DNA from: Marthasterias glacialis
Taxonomy: Eukaryota > Echinodermata > Asteroidea > Forcipulatida > Asteriidae
Length of the DNA stretch: 64,000 bases
Direction of reading: 5' to 3'
Assembly (NCBI GenBank): GCA_911728455.2
Contig: OU452221.1
Coordinates: 6,955,047 to 7,019,046 of the forward strand
Below are positions 1-12,700 of this stretch, in pieces. Position numbers and translations under genes: made by a program. The notes beneath the pieces were generated by a model. The model was not told the DNA's origin. It did not search any database and saw nothing but the letters and a program-made list of their open reading frames with translations. Every line of letters starts with the position of its first letter. Positions within the stretch are counted from its first letter, which is position 1.

Positions 1-1379
1 TTTGAACTGGAGGCACCAAGGCAATTTTCCGAGTGCATGGATGCATTGCAAGTAAAATGGATACAGTTCCGACACTGTTCCTTTTTTTTTTTTTTTTTCC
101 TTTTTTTTTAAAGTTAAATGTACTATTGTATTCTCACCTAACCACCATAAAACATGCATTATACTGTACCTACAGAAGTTCTGGACAGGTATTGAGTAGG
201 GGAAAAAATCCTGTAAAAAAACTTCAAGAAAAGAGTAAATCAGGCGTGCAGGGTAGATTATAGTATCAATAACTTGAAAAACACCAGGTTTTGATGGATT
301 GCGAGTTGACTTCCTGCTGGCATTGTGATACATGTAAGTCTGTTGTGTTACAAAAGTGAATAATAGGGGGGAAGTGTTAGTGCTTTTGGTGTACAGTTGA
401 ACTGGAAACACATGTAAAAAGTCGAGTTAGAAAATTACAGGGTGGAGGAAATGGGCCTACATACTTTTTGTCTGACACAAGATGGGGAGATTTGTAGGAG
501 CACCTATAATGTTGAGGCTCCATGCTACAGAGCCAGGAACTTCCTGTCAAAACTATATTTTAAAAAATGGGTTTATTTTCTCGTCAAATTTATAAGAATG
601 AAAAAAAAGAAAAGAATTAGCTGTTGCAAACTGCTTACCAACCAAAATGACATGTGTTATAAATGCAACAATTTTTAACGGCCTGGATTAAAGAGCTTTC
701 ATCTAAAACCTAATGAGAGCCATACCTATTAAATGAAAGTATTCTTCAACTTAAAGGCCATTCAGTATAGTCAATGTTAAAAAAATGTCAACACATAAAG
801 TACATGTATGTAAGAACACTGCAGCTTTACCAATCCTGTAGAGTGCCTTTAAAACATCACATTGCAATCCAGGCTGATTTTTTGGGGTTGTCTTCACTAA
901 TGCCACTTCACTTTTTCTGAGAAGTGCCTGCACTCTGCAGACTGGTCTGTTATGTATTGTAGTTGTTCTTGTATCATACAGTACCTTTACATTGTAGCCC
1001 TAAATTGACTTTGTTTGAAAAATAGTTTACACAATTAAATTAATCTTCTCTAAATAAAATGTGTTTGTTTTTAGTCTTGCCTTACCGGTGCCCAAGTCAC
1101 ACGCTGCTTTAAAAAACAATAAAAAGATAAGTCGTGGAGACTCTCAGTGACCACAAAAATCGCGTAAAATCAAAACCTTTTTCAGTCTTTGTTTGAGTGA
1201 AACAAAGCTTAAGACGATGTATGTATGGTTTGCGCACGCTCCGTAGTTGAATGACCGGGCAACCTTCAGTCCGGTGGTCCGAAATTACACTGGCGTCTTA
1301 AGATGGCTACGGTTTCCAGGCAAGGGAAACATTGGCGTGTATTCACGTCATCCGGTGTCAACTGGTTAACCATTATTGC

Positions 1380-1640
1380 TGCGTTCATGGGATGGGACGT
1401 AAAACCGTAGGACCTGTGTGTTGTGTTAATGCACGTAAAAGAACCCAGTGCATGGGTTCGCAAAGAGAAGGGGCTCATCTCGGTGTTTCTGGTTTGACTG
1501 GACGCACCTTGTAAAACAATTACATAGTTCTTTGTTAAGGAACAGGTCTCATACTTCAAAACGTAACTTCGCATACCTTGCAGGAAAAATACTGAGCGCT
1601 TTGAGACACCCATCGGGTGTGATAAAGCTCTGAACTGCAT
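1380..1640 (+). mobile_element. 5'-truncated family-A SINE
   Basis: GGTGTTTCTGGTTTGACTGG, GTAAAAGAACCCAGTGCATG and CATAACTTC-like tail words match the bodies at 28920-29020, 32470-32580 and 13434. Confidence 0.6.
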
Positions 1641-2222
1641 ATTATTTTTCTGGGATTACATACATGTAGTTGTATGCTGATCACAGGTGAGCAGTTTGGA
1701 CACACTGCTCTTAAATTTACCGCAACGGCAAACTTTTACACCACGTTTAAAAAATGTCGGCTCGTATCCGGTGTATCAGCCTGATACACTGGCTTGCACA
1801 ACCCTGTAAGGTTTGAGATTCCTAATGTCATACATGCATACAACTAGCTTGAATAGTTGGTTTTTATGAGGCAATGGCTGACCTCTACATGTAACCATTG
1901 CTATTTTTCAGGTGCATTGTAATCATTGTATCCCATCAGGGCCAACTGACACAACCCCCCAAGTCCTCGACCCAGTCTGTCTCCTGATGGGAAAGGACAC
2001 CATGTGTGAAATCGAAAATTAATTGCATAAAGATTGTTTTCCTCTACAATACATACATGTACAATGTCTAGTGTACCGAGTGTGGTGTACAAAAAGAGGG
2101 CCATGGCAAGCTGAGAATTGGGATAGTTGTATTTTTGTCTGAAATTATTTTCACTGATGAAAAGCAAAGTGTACACAATTTGCTGGTAGTAACCAATAAC
2201 ATGTTGGTTGATCAGGATTTAA

Positions 2223-2398
2223 CAGGGGTGTGAGAATTCAGCTTTTAGGCTGATTTCAGCCTTTTTTTGTTCAGATTTTTACTCTGAATTTCAGCTTTTT
2301 TGTACACCTGTTCTGTACAAAACTATGGGAACTTTTTAAATTTCGGCTTTTTGCTAGCTGTTTTCAGCTTTTTTTGTTTGTGGCCACTCGCACCCCTG
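2223..2398. mobile_element. MITE with CAGGGGTGTGAG ends
   Basis: CAGGGGTGTGAG (2223-2234) pairs with CTCGCACCCCTG (2387-2398), one mismatch. Flanks ATTTAA (2217-2222) and ATTTGA (2399-2404) look like a 6-bp target duplication with one change. Internal CTGATTTCAGC at 2250. Confidence 0.8.
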
Positions 2399-2504
2399 AT
2401 TTGAATTTACTTCTCGATTTTACTTCAGACATTTATATACATGTAGCGCCAGTATGTGCCTTTTTTTTACGCTCATGGCGCATGAACATCAGTACCCCTG
2501 GTCA

Positions 2505-2700
2505 CCGGGCCAATTTTTCATTCCTTTGAAACCATCTCAGCTCCCTGGGGAGTATGCAGCCTGTGCTGCCAAGTGTGTAGCGAAACAAGCTGAATCAAAC
2601 ACAAGAGCAAACTCTACCCTCACAGGTACCCATTTACTCCTGGGTGAGGAGAAGCAAAAACAGTTGTCTTGCTCAAGGACACCAGCGTCGTGACCGGAAT
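2505..2700 (-). mobile_element. SINE remnant, family A, minus strand
   Basis: TACCCATTTACTCCTGGGTG, GTCTTGCTCAAGGACACCAG and GTGACCGGAATTC are the reversed body and B-box side of the family. Confidence 0.65.
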
Positions 2701-4030
2701 TCAAAGCACTTGTTCCATTTGTAAAGAACAGATAAAAACAGCGACAATCAGTAAAAAGGCACAAACAAACATAAAGTGCGGCACAGAATAAAAAAAGCAA
2801 TGCAACACAGGCATTTCCTGAGCACCACTCCCCAACTGCCAACCACCCCCTGCCTTGAAGAAAATTATTAGAATGACGTCGGCCCTGAACCACAACACCA
2901 ACCACATGACCACACGGGCAACCAAGAAAATGAAGTTTTACCCTCTTCCAGCTGGTGCTGAAATGAAGAATTAGACTCAGAATTGATTAAGAAATGTTTC
3001 GTAACAACAGAACTCTGTAAATGAAACTACATGTAGTTTTAAAAAAACTCGCATTTTGGTTTTGGAATAATACAACGACCCCCTTGTGATTGCCCGAATT
3101 GGTTGGACGATTGCCAGCCCAGATTGTGCTGAGCCTCCTGTAAAGGTAGTCTGCCTGTTTCTTAAATTTCATCGGGTGGTAAAGCAGTACCCATAATAAA
3201 AAGAGCTTGGGTATACTAGGGGTACATGCACATGTGACTCCCTTCCCCCACCCAACCCTACCTCACCAGCACCCCCAGCACAAAAGTCTTGCTTGTGTTT
3301 TCATACAACTGTCCCGCTCAACCATTCACCCCAGGTCTTATTCAGTCCATCCCAGGCCCCCTGCACTCCTAGAACTTCCTTTAGAGGACACTGTGTTTAA
3401 ACACGGCATTATGCTGAATAACTGTGACACAATGCAACCTTTCTGGGAGTGTCAACATGGTGCTGGTGAGCTGATTTCCTTAATACTCAAAATGGTCCTA
3501 CATGTGTGCTCTGTGCTTCATGGCTGAGCACACAGACAGCGCCCAAGCCAGTGAAGGGTCATTCCTTGTCTTTTGCATGCTTAGTGCAAATGAAAGGAGA
3601 AGGGGCGACCAACTACGAATATGCAAGGGAAAAGGAGGCCTTCACTTGTGAGGAGCAAAATGGGGCGATTTTTCAGATTATACCCAAAATGCGTAGCTTG
3701 AAAGTCAATATTGGAACGTTTTCCACCAATCCCCAACAGCCATGACCTTCAAATCTTTGATTTACTAAAAATGTTTCAGGTTTAAAAATTATTCACTTAG
3801 TGCACATGATATTGTCATTACATGTATTTAGTGTGGTGTACCCTAGAAACATCAAAGGCAAAGTTGGTGGGGGCATGCTCAAAAGTTCATTTGGAACTCT
3901 TGGCTGTTTTCCTGGGGTCATTTCATGTTTTTAATACAGCTGCTGACAGCAAACATAATAAAAGGGGACCACTTTTCATCCCTCACGTTAGCAGTTTTTC
4001 CAATCATTGTAATGTTTTTTTTAAGTTCAT

Positions 4031-5058
4031 CAGGGATGCCAGTTTTCAGGCAATTCAGGCTTTTTCCTTGTACGTTTATCATGGTTATAGACTGATTTCA
4101 GGCTTTTCCTTGTACGTTTATCATGGTTATAGACTGATTTCAGGCTTTTCCTTGTACGTTTATCATGGTTATAGACTGATTTCAGGCTTTTCCTTGTACG
4201 TTTATCATGGTTATAGACTGATTTCAGGCTTTTCCTTGTACGATTATCATGATTATAGACTGATTTCAGGCTTTTCCTTGTACGTTTATCATGGTTACAG
4301 ACTGATTTCAGGCTTTTCCTTGTACGTTTATCATGATTCTAGACTGATTTCAGGCTTTTCCTTGTACGTTTATCATGGTTATAGACTGATTTCAGGCTTT
4401 TCCTTGTACGTATATCATGATTATAGACTGATTTCAGGCTTTTCCTTGTACGTTTATCATGGTTATAGACTGATTTCAGGCTTTTCCTTGTACGTTTATC
4501 ATGGTTATAGACTGATTTCAGGCTTTTCCTTGTACGTTTATCATGATTCTAGACTGATTTCAGGCTTTTCCTTGTACGTTTATCATGGTTATAGACTGAT
4601 TTCAGGCTTTTCCTTGTACGTATATCATGATTATAGACTGATTTCAGGCTTTTCCTTGTACGTTTATCATGGTTATAGACTGATTTCAGGCTTTTCCTTG
4701 TACGTTTATCATGGTTATAGACTGATTTCAGGCTTTTCCTTGTACGTTTATCATGGTTATAGACTGATTTCAGGCTTTTCCTTGTACGTTTATCATGATT
4801 ATAGACTGATTTCAGGCTTTTCCTTGTACGTTTATCATGATTATAGACTGATTTCAGGCTTTTCCTTGTACGTTTATCATGATTATAGACTGATTTCAGG
4901 CTTTTCCTTGTACGCTTATCATGGTTATAGACTGATTTCAGGCTTTTCCTTGTACGTTTATCATGATTATAGACTGATTTCAGGCTTTTTCAGGTGTATG
5001 ATGAGGCTGTCTATGCGTGATTTTCAGGCTCTGTACAAAAACTTGACTGGCATCCCTG
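4031..5058. mobile_element. MITE with 13-bp inverted ends, 6-bp target duplication and an internal minisatellite
   Basis: CAGGGATGCCAGT (4031-4043) is the exact reverse complement of ACTGGCATCCCTG (5046-5058). The element is flanked by GTTCAT at 4025-4030 and 5059-5064. Almost the whole interior is the 42-bp array at 4059-4982. Confidence 0.9.
4059..4982 (+). repeat. 42-bp minisatellite, 22 copies
   Basis: Unit: GCTTTTCCTTGTACGTTTAT, CATGGTTATAGACTGATTTC, AG. Since 42 is divisible by 3 and one frame lacks stops, it mimics a 14-residue protein repeat (GFSLYVYHGYRLIS). Units 6-10 and 11-15 have the same order of variants (HGY, HDS, HGY, HDY, HGY), so a 210-bp block was duplicated; the TACGTATATC variant at about 4408 and 4618 confirms the spacing. 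Confidence 0.95.
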
Positions 5059-6165
5059 GTTCATGAAACTATCCAATAAAAGTTTTACCATGTGAATGGA
5101 CATGCAGGCTTTTACTGAAAATAATTTGATCATTTGTCCTTTTTTCTTCTTTTTTTAAATTACCCTGAAATTTCCATCAAAAATGGGCAAAAAAAGTGAC
5201 CTACATTTCCTGTCCATTTTTTGTTGTTTTTTTGTTTGAAAATACTTTAAAAATTAATCATTCTTATCAACTCAAATTAATTTTGGTATAAACCTGCATG
5301 TCCATTCACATGTTTGGGTGGTTTCAGGTACTTAAAAAAAGTTACAACCCTTAGAAAAACTGCTAATGTGATACCCTTTATATCGCGTTTCTTGTCTACT
5401 GTAGTTTATCAAATCTAGGTAAGCATGTATTGGTCGATTAGTACATGTACTGCCATACTGTTCACGGACTACAGTACTTTTTACAAATCTGTGTTAAGTC
5501 TCACCACCCCAGGCAGAAGAATTAATACCCAGGTGATTCCAAAGGAGAGAACGATTTATGTCACCCTCTTTGGGAGGGTGGGGGGGGGGTTGTTTGCGGT
5601 TTTGGAATGTTTGAAATATAAAGGCGTCTATTCATGCATTGTTATTTCTACCTGTATGACAAAGTCTGACAGGATTCCAAGGGGTCAACAGCCCAAACCC
5701 CAGGTCTCATTCAGTAATGTGATTGATCAGCTATTTTGAGTTGCAGGTATTTTGCTCTTTTAATATCGCTCGAGCATTGTCATAATGTGTTTGTTTTTTT
5801 GTGAAACTACATTTTGAAGGTTTTTTTTTGTAACTTTGGCATAAAACAATACTTTCTAACAATATGCAAAAAAAAGATTTGAAAGCAATTTTGTTTTTAG
5901 GTTGACGTAGTCATTTATTCTTAGTATTGATTGGTTTGGTGATGTTCTAGGCAAGATGAAGCTGAATTGCAACAAGATTACAAATAAATAAAAGCAAATA
6001 AATTTTAAAATATAGTTAAATAAGAAACAAACTACCAGTTTTACATGTAAAATTTACATTAAGAAATTAACAGTTTAAAGGTCAAGACAAAGAAATAGTT
6101 GTATCAAAAGAGGGGAACGTTGAAATTTGACAAACATAACGATTATCTAACTTATTTATTTCCAG

Positions 6166-6725
6166 TGTCGGCTGTGGTAGGACAGCCGTACCCAGCCCTT
6201 TCCTGCGAGGAAGGTAGCTGCTACACCGGAAATCTCCTGGTTGGTCGCGAGGACAGACTATCCGCAACATCCACGTGCGGCATGGAGAGCGTGGAGCGCT
6301 ACTGTATCGTCAGTCACCTGCAGGACGTTAAAAAGTGTTTTGACTGCGACTCGCGGACGCCGTATCAGAAGGGTTTGAACACATACAGCCACCGAATCGA
6401 AAACATTGTCACCACTTTCCAGGGGGCGGATCGTAAGAAGATGTGGTGGCAGTCGGCCAACGGGCAGCAGACCGTCTCCGTACGCTTCGACCTGGAAGCC
6501 ATTTTTCACTTCACTCATCTTATTATGACCTTTAAGACCTTCAGACCCCGAGCTCTTGTCATTGAGCGCTCCGCTGATTTTGGAAGGACTTGGAGTGTCT
6601 ATCGGTACTTTGCGTACGACTGTGAGGAATCCTTCCCCGGTATATCGACAGCGCCTCTGTACAACATCAATGACGTGATCTGCGAGAGTCGGTACTCGGC
6701 TGTCGAGCCTTCAACTGAGGGAGAG
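6166..6725 (+). CDS. LAMB1: Laminin beta coding exon 1 in window: LN domain, first part
   Basis: Acceptor ...tttccag/TG and donor GAG/gtgaga; 560 nt, entering in phase 1 and leaving in phase 0 (residues 1-186). It carries the LN hallmarks [68 protein letters not shown] and EPSTEGE. LN domains of alpha, beta and gamma chains polymerise laminin into networks. An open frame runs past both splice sites, but the conserved protein ends exactly at them. Confidence 0.96.
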
Positions 6726-9700
6726 GTGAGAGAATTTGTTGTCAGTTAAACATCAGAAAAACCTCCACAGATAAAATGTATGTTACAGACCAGAGTACAG
6801 TTCCTTTAACCTTGCAAGTGTCACTCGGAGCTCAAAATTTACACTGGATCACAAGTTTTAGTGTCCATTTTAGGGTCTGGCCAGTGGCCAGTAAAGTCAC
6901 AACTGGACAAGTCAGGCAGTCTTGTGTTTTTCAGTTGAATATTAAGGACTCACTGTGTAATATCTTTTTAATAAAAACAGTTTACAAAATGTATACACCA
7001 GGAAAAATTATATAAGCTATAAGCGCTGCGGTTTTTTAGATTTTCCAAAAAAATTCAAGCCCTGTTTCTAGCGAGTGCAGATTCTTCTTATTCTAACTAT
7101 TTCATCCGGTCTTAGGTCATCTTCCGCGTTCTCCCGCCAAACATCCGCATCCAAAACCCGTACAGCAATGACGTACAGGACATGATCAAGATCACCAACC
7201 TGCGCATCAATTTCACAGAACTACACACCCTGGGCGACATCGAGCTGGACAATCGGCAAGAGATCCGGGAGAAGTATTACTACGCCATGTACGACATGGT
7301 GGTGCGGGGAAGTTGCCATTGTTATGGGCACGCCACCAGCTGTGTTCCAGCCGAGGGGGTGACGTTCAAGGAGGGCATGGTGAGTTTGCATTGCGTTGTG
7401 TTTTGAACGCTCTCGTTACCGAATTGTTTTGAAGTAAACAACCGCCGGTGATCAAACTGTTTGACAACTTAAAGCATGATGCCGGCCTGGAATAGACCGA
7501 TCCATTAAGCCCCGCCCATTGTGCATGCACGCTATATGCACTAACGTGTTTGTTGGACTTTTGTCTGACTTTTGGTTGCGCAATCACGTCTGTGATTGGT
7601 CAAAACAGCAAGGGCGGGGCTTAATGGATCGGTCTATTTCATCGTTGAGGGGGCAAGGCCGTTTTCATTTTGCAAAGGGCTCTTCCATTGGAAAAGCTTG
7701 AAGTCTGTGCGAAATTGCTGAGGGGGCGCCAGGACAAAGACCAGGGCAATAGGGGCTGCGGCCTTCATGTAATTCCAGACCATTTTCTCACAGACACACA
7801 GCATGCTTGTGTTCTGAAGCCATTTTTACAGGCTACGCTATTCTCACCATGAATATTTAATTTTTGGAGCAAAAAAAGGCTTGAAAAAATGTCATACATA
7901 TTAAATTCTTATTCATATAATAAAACAAAAATTATTGAGATCGGTCTTGAAATGTTCAAGCTCTCATTCTCTCTTCCCTACAGCAGGATCTGAAATGTCA
8001 AACAGCGCTCTGTAGGTGTTTTGGCATTTCGGATCTGCCCACTTCCTTTAGAGATTATTGCATAAAATCAGCCATGTTTCTTTGACCAGCAGTGGAAAGA
8101 TTTGGATCTCTTTCCAACCATTGTAAGCTTGGGTATGGACATGGGCAAAACTACAGCTTCATAATGAAAGGCCAGTGTGTTCTGGCTTGGATTCCCTTTT
8201 TTTTATCCTTTTTTTTTTAAGGGACTTTGGTCAAATAAAGTCGCCTGTGGTAAGGAAGAGGAGGTATGAGTGCAGAAAAACCAAATGCATATTCTGGATG
8301 ACAAACTGCTGAGAGTGTCTCCTTTTTAAAAAAAAAAAGGATAACTTTACAGAGGTTAAATTAGAATTGACATCCCAGTGGCCTTTGTGGCCATGAACAG
8401 ACCAAGAAGTGACACAGTATTTATTGATTTGACAAAGCCACAAAAGATATCAAACGGTGTCTTCGAATCGTCTGCAGAGATCAGACTCTAAAACGTGGGT
8501 CTTTTAAATTTACAGAAGCTCCTTTTACACTAGGACTAGGACCCTGGAAATTCCTGGGAAAAATTTGGATGACCTGTTCACACTTCATTAGCTAACCCTG
8601 GCAAACTCCTGGGATGTAGCCATTTTCCAGGAAATAGCTAGGGAGTTGGGTTTAGCGAGATAACCCTGTGGTTAGCATACTGAGTGTCCCTGTAAAGCAA
8701 ACACGGGGTAGCGGCAGTGTTAAAACACCCCAGGAGTTTCCTGGGGGTTTACTTTGTGGGGTGTGGCTCTGCAGTGTGAAAAGGGCTGTATGTCATCAAG
8801 AAAGAAACATTAATAAGGCACCTTATTAAAAAAATTCTGCTTCTCAAAAGAAGTGTCTGCTTCTCAAAAGAAGTTGACGTCACTTCACAAAATGTTTGAG
8901 GACTAAGGCCCGTTTCAAACTTCACTTTTTGCCGTGTTGAATTCAAATCGTTTGAGTTTGGTAACAGCTCGGCATTGGCGCGGCAGCGGTTTCAAACGTC
9001 ATGCTTCTGCCAAACTTTGCCAATAGCCTGGCAGGGCCTATCAAGCTAAGCCGCTGCCGTGCTGACTTCTGGTGCGCTCCTCCCGTGTCAAATTGAAAAA
9101 AATAAGAATATTTGAATTTGACACGGCACAACGTTTGAAAAAAGCCTAACTTCCTTGATGTCACCAGCTAGTACTGGCTTCTTGTAGTCATCAGAAACTT
9201 ATATTGTCGATGTGTACATGTATGTGAACTACATTCTGACATCAGCGTCACTGGTTGGCTGCAAAGGTACAATGTATTAGCCAAACCTTGCGGCTGATTT
9301 ATGACCAGTCTCCCAGAGTGAACCAGCCAGCCAAGCAACAGGCGGAGTTTTCGTCCTTGTTAATTTTTTTTTTTTATTAATGCAGTTGTGAATTTATGTC
9401 CAGTTGACAGTCCAATGTAAATATTATAGCAACGATCTGACCAGCTGGAATGCTGGAATCTTCAGTGTGTGCGTTAAATGCATTCGTTGGTGTCACCGTC
9501 GGAATGCAGAATTGTGCTCGTTACATGTGTAATAAGTTCAGCGTAGTTTGGGAGTGTGTGGTTGGGACTGTCCTGTAGATTGGGACGTTGTGTGTGTGTG
9601 ATTCAAAGTTATACATACATGTATGACCCACTCACTGAATATAAGTGCAACGTTATCAAGTGTTTTGCCAAATGTTACTGTCAATATTAAGAGATGCTGC

Positions 9701-12700
9701 AACATTGTACTAGGTAGTTATTCGTTGAATTCAAACTGTCCAGTTTTAGAGAAAGTTTCCAAAGATTTCTTTCTGAGTTTTTACCCAAATGCAGTTTCTT
9801 TTTTTTGGGGTGTGAACATGTAAAAGATATTCATATTATAAATAAGAACAATCCATCGAAGTGTACAGAAGAAAAACCCCAAACAGTAAGCTGTCAAAAT
9901 TGATTGTGCATTTTCATAGGCATTTTTTAAACCAAGTGTCAAGGGGCATTTACACTATTGACTACTCCTGTTCATTCCTGAAACTGTTTCAACCCCTTTG
10001 GAGTAGGAAGGAACCGGCAAACAAATGGGCGCACAGGTTGCTAATCTATCTCTACCCTTCGGGGTATCCATTTACCCCCGGGGGTGATGAGCAGCAATCA
10101 TGTATTCTGCCCAAGGACACAAGTGTCTGGACCGGGATTCGAACCCACACTCCGATAACTCATCCATTAGAACTAGAGTTCGATGCTGTAGACCGCTCGG
10201 CCTAAACATGTTAGGTCTTGCAGGAAATATTTTAGGGATAACATGTCTTATTTCAGTTTCAGTTTTATTTTATTTGATTATCTTCCATGTTTTCTATCAA
10301 ATTTACCGGCTTTCTTCTTCCAAATCCCTCTTGGTTATAAAAATGTGGGTTAAATCGATCGCAAACTAAATTTTGAAGGGGAATCACCTACTTGTTTGAC
10401 CAACTTACAGGTGTTAAATTTATTTTGGATTATGCATAATGCCTGAAATAAATTCAATCAATGTGGCTGAGACTAAAAAATAATAGCAGGGCTAACAGGG
10501 ACTAATTTTATGATTTCTTTTTTTCAATGCAAGAAGTATTCATTCCTGTACTGAACTAGAATTCTGGCAACTATTTAAATAGGTCAGTCCAGGTTTGGAA
10601 TTTGTTTTTGTCAAAGGTCGGCAGTCCCATATCTCAGATCTGATAACTTGAAGATCGTCGCCATGTTCGGTAGCTTGAAGGCAAACAGGTCCATTGTCGG
10701 GCGGATATAGAACTTGGGTTCACCCAAGTTCACATCACTTGTATGTCGCCGTGTTGCACCAACCGCTAAGTTAAAGATTAAACATTATATTTCCACCAGG
10801 AAAGTACCGGAAAGTAGGGTTTAAAGCCCCAGTTCAACATTGGTAAGAAAGAAAAACATAAATGTTCACAGATTTACATGTACTTTACATGGTATAAAGA
10901 TAATGATGGTAGAAAACTTTCCTTGAAATATTTCTGCCTGAAGTGTTATCATTTTTAGATAATAAATGGAATAAGATCCAGAATTAGTTTTTGTCTCAGT
11001 GAGACGAAAACTTTAATATTTTAGGAATGCGAATGCTGTATGCATCTTTACCGTTTTCTCGTAAACGAAAACAACGAAATGAGCTGACATTTTCCCAGGT
11101 TGGTTTTATTACACATCTTGATTTGCGCAAAGTATGGAAGCATTTACAGTCAGCTTATCAATGTGGTTAGCCGGGGCTTTATGAGAAGGCGAAGCCCAAT
11201 TTAATAAAATAAATGAAAACAAATTATATATATATATATATATATATATTATTTACAAGTAGATAGTTCAATTTTGATTATGCTTGCACACTGGTATTAC
11301 AAAATGTATGTACCATAAAATGAAACTATTAATTCTTTTATGAATATTAAATATCTAGAGATTAATATCTGTTTGCAATAAGATAAACAATAAGTAAATA
11401 CCTTTGAGCTGCCTCTCTTTAAAAAATTACCCAGTAGTACATAACATTCACAGCTTAATTTTTAGTAGTTAAAAACTAATGGGCCCAAATAATGAAAACT
11501 TTCTGAGTTTGGGAAGAACCGAAGTTGGACAGACAGATTTCCTTTAAGGCATGCAGACAATACTGGTCATTGTCAAAGACTAGTATCCACACTTTATTTG
11601 ACCCAACATATAATTTATGAAAGCTCTATCGGTTGTCAGAGTCACAACAATATAGTGCAAAACCCCATTATATGTTTCAGTGTTAAATAAAAACTAGATG
11701 TTTTATTCATTTCGCAAAATTACAGCATTTCAGACAAAAATATTTCAAGGGAAACTTTTCCCCCATGACCATCTGTATATAGGCCTACCAATGTGCAAAT
11801 CTGGGAACATTTCTATTTTCAATCTTACCAATGCTGTACAGTCACACACCCTTTAAGTCAGTGTGGGTAAACAACAAAGAAACGGCTGTTTGGTTTTTGT
11901 CTGCAAACTGGTGATATCTTTATTTGGTTGGCTCCTGAAAAAAACCAGATCAGAGAAGTGTCTCTTGTGTGTTCCCATGGTATGGTATGGGTAGGCCTGC
12001 TTGTTTATTTGCTCTCCAATTTTCACCGGGGGAAATCTGTTTTGCTGTGGGAAAATCCAGGTTCATTTATACACGAAGTGGACTTGCTAGCAGAAGGAGA
12101 GATAATTTTATTTCAAAGAATGTTAGCTTTGTGTTTGACAGATTTTTAGAATAATTTTCACATAGCTTTGTTGATATGAATTTTGTACCTGTATGCATTG
12201 TTGATAGTGTTGTTTCCATGTTTTTTCCCCAGCAAAATATCCTCAAGCCCAGGGCCAAGAATCAATTTGAGGGAAATTACTACAAATGTCACTTTATACT
12301 GATTGAAATATTTCAAACTACACAGTCAAACAGACAATGAATAAAATCCAATGTGTAAATTATTAATATTGAACAAAAAATTGTTTTGGGTAGTTAGGGG
12401 GTGCTGAAAAAGTTTTTGTTGTGGCCCCAACCTTTGTATTAGTTTGTGAATTAAAACCAGATGACAATGTCAAAAGAGGCAATACGTGTAAACGTAGTTC
12501 ATTGTAAACATGTTGTTTACATCATGTTTGGATTACCCTACATTTTATTGTGTTTGGAAGTGGGATCACAGTCCTGATGCCGAATCCGAGAGAACAAGGC
12601 AACACTGTTGAAAGCCAAAAGGTTGTGTCTATCAGCTATGGTCTCTGTTTTTTTTTTCCTTAGACAGCCAAAATAATCTCAATATTTTAGGGACTTTATT

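Larger units (their letters stand above)
1..6165 (+). other. Upstream sequence: laminin 5' intron or flank
   Basis: The first laminin exon in the window begins inside a codon, so this stretch is most likely intron following an upstream signal-peptide exon. It holds SINE remnants at 1380-1640, a MITE at 2223, a minus-strand SINE remnant at 2505, and the minisatellite MITE at 4031. I found no signal-peptide exon, and the open frames here show no family resemblance. Confidence 0.6.

Noticed and set aside
33-263. Signal-peptide exon of the laminin (a hydrophobic F-rich frame)
   Set aside because: The hydrophobic stretch is only a poly-T run. There is no suitable donor in the required phase and no laminin-like residues.
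3822-5066. A 414-codon open frame with a 14-residue repeat
   Set aside because: The repeat unit is 42 bp and lies inside a transposon with TIRs and a target duplication. The open frame follows from the period; there is no supporting splice structure, signal or family resemblance.
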